From Rhizomys pruinosus (taxonomy: Eukaryota; Chordata; Mammalia; Rodentia; Spalacidae), in NCBI GenBank assembly GCA_009823505.1, contig VZQC01004717.1:186498-250497 (forward strand): 64,000 bases of DNA, read 5' to 3'. The position numbers and the translations under genes were made by a program. This document shows, in pieces, positions 59,510 through 64,000 of the stretch. Each line of letters opens with the position of its first letter. Within the stretch, counting starts at the first letter, position 1. Below the pieces are notes generated by a model. That model did not search any database. It saw nothing but the letters and a program-made list of their open reading frames with translations, and was not told the DNA's origin.

Positions 59510-60225
59510 ACCCACCATCTATGAAAACTCCTCCATCCCTCAGGCCCGGTGACACTGCCAGCTCACATTCCTGTATCTTGCATAACTATGGTAGAACCCA
59601 TCGCATTTTGAGGTTTGTCTTTACTCTCTCAACAACATATAAACCTCAATTTACTCATCTCAATACCACCTTAAGCACAATGCCTAGCTAAGAAAATGTT
59701 CTCATTAGCTGGACGTTCAACAAATGTATACACGTTGCTACAATAGAAGTAATAATCCCTTCTCAGAAAGTCTGAAGGGTAGTTTGCAAGGGCTTACCAT
59801 CCCAGGCACTGAACTCTACACTTTTATAAGCACAATCTTATTTTGCCCTCTCCCCAACCCTGTAGAGCATGTAATTAGGATTGGGTGCCATCCGGGGCTA
59901 TAGAAAAATGAAAAGACTCACCCAAGTTCCCATAACAGAAAGTGAAAGGCCAGTATTCAAACTCATGTCTTCCAACTCCAAGTGGAAGACTTTTCCATGA
60001 TGTCAATCTTTTTGAAGAGCTTTCTACAATGTTCTATTCCTCGCTTAGTTTAATATTCAGCTTAAAAACAACACCATGTAAGTAAACCACAGATGAGAGT
60101 CTATCACGGCCATCTCGTTTCTTACAACTTAATAGCACAAATTCACATCAGTCATTGAAATTTTCTCTCCTAGAGAGAAGCAGATGGGGTAAAAAAGAAA
60201 CTGGAAAGTGTGGTATTGATGTGCT
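59510..60225. other. Unique non-coding stretch
   Basis: Nothing recognised; would be intron if the exon below is real. Confidence 0.45.
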
Positions 60226-60228
60226 TAC

Positions 60229-60349
60229 CTTGTCAACGGCAGCTGTGTGATGCTTGAGCTGTTCCGGCTCCACGTGAATATTTTCAAAAGAAGAATAAAC
60301 GTCAAAGTCAACTGTGAGCCAGCAGTGATGAGGAATAAACAGGGCAACT
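60229..60349 (-). CDS. Candidate internal exon of an unrecognised gene
   Basis: On the minus strand a tract ending TTTGCTAG precedes 121 bases that finish GACAAG followed by GTAAGC, a near-consensus 5' splice site. One frame (first base closes a split codon, then 40 whole codons) has no stop and reads 'VALFIPHHCWLTVDFDVYSS' and on to 'HTAAVDK'. A second frame, starting two bases in, is also open; the third has a stop. Four CpGs occur inside (GACGTT, CACGTG, CCGGAA, GCCGTT) in a CpG-poor neighbourhood, as expected for coding sequence. I do not recognise the protein. The rest of the gene would lie in other exons, none of which I could identify. It could instead be a non-coding or chance exon-like sequence. 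Confidence 0.45.
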
Positions 60350-60359
60350 CTAGCAAAAT

Positions 60360-60915
60360 CAAATCAAAAGATTGTAATGACAGACACATTTTTAAATGAG
60401 TTGATCTTTCCAGGCTCTTGGGTATTTCAGTGTGCTTCCATGGTAAGGTCTGTGCTTGACAAAGCTTTTTCTACAACTTGAGACATTAGGAGATTATAAG
60501 AAAACTCAAGCTTGTGTGAAGGTCTGTTTTAGAAGATATACAGAGTAACCAATTAATGAATGCTTATGTTATTCTTTCATGCCCCGTGCAGCTGGATGGT
60601 GCCCAAGCACAAAGCAACCCCCGTTTGTATGGCACTAATTCTAACTCACAGAGACACTTCCATCTCCAGTCATCCACTCTGTTTGTCTTTGTAGTCCAGA
60701 GACTTGAGGACTTCAACTAATGGGCTACTTAGCACAATCTTTAATTCTAAAGTAGCTTTCTATTTTACTGCAGATACATCAAATCATCTAGACAGAACCA
60801 TAAAGTATTTGTCCTGTCAGTCTATAACCAGTTGTCCTATGCCAATGCCCATTTGTCAAACCAGGGGCAGACAGGGAAAATAGATGCATCCTTTTAAAAA
60901 AGGATACATAAAAGT
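60360..60915. other. Unique non-coding stretch
   Basis: Nothing recognised. Confidence 0.45.
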
Positions 60916-60933
60916 ATAAAAATTATACAGATT

Positions 60934-61140
60934 GGGGCTGGAGAGATGGCCTAGCGGTTAAGAGCACCGACTGCTCTTGCAGAGGACCCCCATTCAATCT
61001 CCAGCACCCACATGGTGGCTGAGAACCATCTTTGACTCCAGTTCCAGGGGGAATCCAATATCCTCTTCTGATCTCTGCAGCATTACACGACATGGGTGCA
61101 CAGACCTGCATGCAGACAGTACATTCAAACACATAAAAAA
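60934..61140 (+). mobile_element. B2 SINE with 18-bp TSD
   Basis: Complete B2 with A box intact; B box altered ('ccattcaatctcc'). TSD 'ataaaaattatacagatt' with one mismatch at 60916-60933 and 61141-61158. Confidence 0.96.
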
Positions 61141-61159
61141 ATAAAAATTGTACAGATTA

Positions 61160-61438
61160 ACAAGGTAACATGTTACATGTTGATCCGTATGTTAGAATGA
61201 GTAATGGTTTAATAGAGTTAAAGATATTTTATCTCCTTAAACATTAATCATTTTTGCAAGTTTAAAACTATTAAAATCCTTTCTTCTACTTTTTTAATGG
61301 CATTATCACCTTATCTATAGCCATCCAGCAACTCATCACCTTGCTTGTGTCTAGCTGTAACTCAATGCCCATTGGTCCCCACCTTCCCTCCCTGCCATTT
61401 CACACCCATTACCCTACTCTCAACCTTTCTGAAAATAA
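61160..61438. other. Unique non-coding stretch
   Basis: Nothing recognised. Confidence 0.4.
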
Positions 61439-61440
61439 CT

Positions 61441-61645
61441 TTTTATTTACTTTTATTTTATGTGTTTTAGTGTTTTGTCTACATGTATGTAAGTACATTC
61501 CATGTCTTGCAGGGGGCCAGAAGAGGGAGTTGGATACCCTGGAGTTATAGACAGTTGATAGCTGCCATATGGAAGCTAGAAACCAACTCCAGGTCCTCTG
61601 AAAAAGCAGCCCATGATCTTAACCATCGAGCCATCTCTCTGGCCC
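61441..61645 (-). mobile_element. B2/B3 SINE
   Basis: Reverse complement: 'ctacatgtatgtaagtacat', 'aggtcctctgaaaaagcagc', 'gagccatctctctggcccc' (head). Confidence 0.88.
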
Positions 61646-61654
61646 CGAAATCAA

Positions 61655-62170
61655 GAATTTCTAGATTCCACATATGAAAGTACACAGTTTTTGTCTTTCT
61701 GATTCTGGTTTAACTTGATGATTTCTAGTTACAGGGTCACAGAGAACAGGATTTTATTCTTTTCATAGTTAAACAATATTCCATTGTTCATCAGCTAATG
61801 AAAGCTTAGGTTGTTTCTATTTCTTGGCTACCATGAATAGTGTTGCACTGAGCAGGGGCCCCTTACATATATCAATGTCATCTCATTTGGCTGTTTACTC
61901 AGGATTATAATAAGCAGATCACATGTTATGTCTGTAATTTTTTTAGGAATCTCCATGCTTTATTCTATAACAGCTGTACTAATTTATGTACTGCAACAAT
62001 ATGTGCAAGGATTCCCTTTCCTCCACTCCTCACCAGCACTTGTTATATTCAGGCTTTTGATAGTAGCCATTTTTCCTGAGAGAGGTAATACCTCATTGTG
62101 ATTTTTATTTGCATTCCCCGAATGGTTAGTGATGCTGAATATTTTTCCATGTATTTGGTGACCATAGAAT
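61655..62170 (-). mobile_element. Ancient L1 fragment
   Basis: Reverse complement of old L1 ORF2/3' sequence: 'aacaatattccattgttcat', 'ctaccatgaatagtgttgca', 'cctcattgtgatttttattt', 'ttagtgatgctgaatatttt'. Not close to the younger L1 at 37251-42910. Confidence 0.75.
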
Positions 62171-62183
62171 ATCTTTGGTATGC

Positions 62184-62186
<3 letters not shown>

Positions 62187-62220
<34 letters not shown>
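62187..62220. repeat. (GT)n microsatellite
   Basis: About 16 GT units. Confidence 0.95.
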
Positions 62221-62221
<1 letters not shown>

Positions 62222-62388
62222 CAATGAGTTTAACTAAGTGTACTTGCAAGAGCCTAGGAGGGGACACTATTTACTGTCAGTACTCTCAGGGAGAGGTGTC
62301 CAAAGTCGATAGGTCTCATGGTGGTCTTACACAGTTAAACCACAGGCAGTGAGTATGAAGTAGCTATGTCATGTCCAGATGTGTTTTG

Positions 62389-62389
62389 C

Positions 62390-62428
<39 letters not shown>
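62389..62428. repeat. (CA)n microsatellite
   Basis: About 19 CA units. Confidence 0.95.
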
Positions 62429-62429
<1 letters not shown>

Positions 62430-62430
<1 letters not shown>

Positions 62431-63165
62431 ACCCTTGGACTCCTACTCCTTCTTCCTTGATGTTCTCTGAGCCTTGGAGAAGGTGATGCCAATGTCCCAT
62501 TTAGGCCGGAGCATTCCACTGTCCCTTATTTCTTGGCAGTTCAGTCAATAACGAACCATTCATTAATTGTAGCCTACTGCAATAAGAAGCTTCTCTAGTG
62601 AGGGTTGAAAGCAGAACTAACCTATGGATATAAATATAAGCATTTAGAAAGCAGTGTGACCACATGTCAAAATGTCATTTAGTAAAATAATAGTAGTAGG
62701 TTCTCCTTAGAGTCTATGGTATCCCCACCACTGGCTCTTGACCAGGTTTATTGTACCAGGTGTGAGTTTCTTCCATTACAGCAGCCCTCAAATCCAATTA
62801 GAAAATTGTTGGTTAGACCCATAACATTTGTGCCAGAATTGCACAAATGGGGATATCTTGCCAAGCCAGCTTGTGGGGTTCATAGCTGGGTGAGACTCTT
62901 AATAGTGTTTCCCCCCATACCACCCTCTAGTGCTATGAAAGCTACACAGCAAGGAGGAAGCTTCCACCTCAGTTCCAGGTTGATTTCTCCCTCTCCTGTT
63001 ACCACAGTGTGTTGTTTTTTCGGCATAGTGTCTTGCCATTAAGCTTTGGTGAGAATCAGGAACAGTGGCAATAACTCGTATGGTTTGAAGGGCCTCTGGG
63101 GCCTCTCTAACCAGAAACTCATATTTTAGGAAGGAATTTGAGGGAGCAGACATCTCACTACAAAG
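62430..63165. other. Unique non-coding stretch
   Basis: Nothing recognised except the distant similarity to 56460-56640. Confidence 0.45.
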
Positions 63166-63167
63166 CC

Positions 63168-63221
63168 GACTGGTTTCAAACTTCTAGTCTTCCCACTTGG
63201 CTTCCTGAATGCTTAAATTAC

Positions 63222-63259
<38 letters not shown>

Positions 63260-63420
63260 ACACCCAGCTCCTAATTTTTATTTTTAGGCTAAATTTTCCC
63301 TTTTAGCTAAGGCTTGCCTAGAACTCACAATATACTGCAGGATGCCCCCAAACAGGACAATCCTCCTGCCTCGGCCTCCTAAGTTCTGGGCTTGTGGGCA
63401 TGAACCACCATAACTGGCTG
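63168..63420 (-). mobile_element. Two old B1-like fragments around a (TG)n run
   Basis: 'ggcttcctgaatgcttaaat' then (TG)n at 63223-63257 then 'ccacacccagctcctaattt', followed by 'gcctcggcctcctaagttct': diverged B1 in reverse orientation, with the microsatellite inside the first one. Confidence 0.65.
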
Positions 63421-63421
63421 G

Positions 63422-63945
63422 AAATCTTTTCATTACTAGTAAACAAACACTCAGAAATGAAAGACAATGGTAGATATGTGTTTTCCAAAGCATCAGTTCA
63501 TCTTCTGACAGGAGATAAATGCTCTAAAATTTCTGCTCAAATAATATTATTAAACCCTATAGTATCACATGTAGTATTCAATTTCCTACCAAGTTCTTAC
63601 ATAAGATAGATACTTTTGTTCAGAATAATTTTTAAAATTTTCCTTAAAGTATACAGCACAATATAGCAATATCTCTATTTCAGCTACTCAAATTAAACAA
63701 TGTTAATAGCTTGTCACATTGAATATTTATAATAAAAGAACTAGCATTTACTGAAGACTAACCACACACAGGCAGTGTTCCAAATGCTTTACATACATTA
63801 ATTTGACTAAATCTTGCAAATCCCCATGAGACTGGGCTGCTATCTCAGTTTTGCAAAGTAGAATATGAGGTATAGAATTACAAACCTGTGCCAAGGCATA
63901 TGAATTTAAGAACCTACATTGGTGTTCTAAGTCTGCCAAGCCAAG
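63422..63945. other. Unique non-coding stretch
   Basis: AT-rich; nothing recognised. Confidence 0.45.
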
Positions 63946-63947
63946 TA

Positions 63948-64000
63948 CTACAGGCCGAGTGGTTTCCACAAAAGGAGCTCATCTCCTCACAATTCTGGAG
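63948..64000 (-). mobile_element. Possible start of a MaLR LTR, cut by window end
   Basis: 'ctcctcacaattctggag' at the end resembles the reverse-complement MaLR segment 'ctcacagttctggag'. Too short to be sure. Confidence 0.3.

Noticed and set aside
3473..63257. Regularly spaced repeats that could suggest a CRISPR array.
   Set aside because: They are dispersed SINEs and microsatellites in a rodent genome; there is no array of short repeats with unique spacers.

Overview
This window is nuclear DNA of a muroid rodent, and it looks intergenic or intronic. The evidence is the repeat content: B1 (7SL-derived), B2 and B3 (tRNA-derived) SINEs, rodent-type L1 with a monomeric 5'UTR, MaLR-type LTR pieces and many (CA)n/(GT)n tracts. 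The B2 copies differ from mouse and rat consensus, so a non-murine muroid is likely, but the species cannot be fixed from sequence alone. No complete cellular gene, tRNA, rRNA or CpG island was recognised. The only good host-gene candidate is one short minus-strand exon at 60229-60349.

Layout. 1-160 is C/A-rich low-complexity sequence. About 162-7892 is a second, noisier version of 12405-19857, and it ends at a single N (7893). This reads as an assembly join with a falsely duplicated contig end. 7894-12400 begins inside a broken B1 and holds another B1, a MaLR LTR end, a 5'-truncated L1 with a clear target-site duplication, a possible TATA-containing solo LTR and a GATA microsatellite. 12405-19857 is the cleaner copy of the duplicated block (B2s, an L1 ORF2 fragment, a CA tract, a B1). 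19858-35500 is mostly unique sequence with scattered B2, B1, B3 and old rodent repeats. 35500-42920 is retrotransposon-dense: a B2 next to an L1 3' fragment, then a B1 next to a near-full-length minus-strand L1. That L1 has an intact ORF2 (1277 aa), an ORF1 broken by one frameshift, a 189-bp-period 5'UTR monomer and a 10-bp target-site duplication. 42920-64000 is unique sequence with SINEs, MaLR pieces, microsatellites, a purine tract and a perfect 34-nt hairpin.

The coding content that acts together is the L1: ORF1 (RNA-binding chaperone) and ORF2 (endonuclease plus reverse transcriptase) form the retrotransposition machinery, and B1 and B2 are its usual passengers. I found no sign of a new multi-gene system. 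The points most worth checking are the probable false duplication, the doubly used insertion site around the L1, the B2 subfamily with an internal duplication, and the candidate exon.
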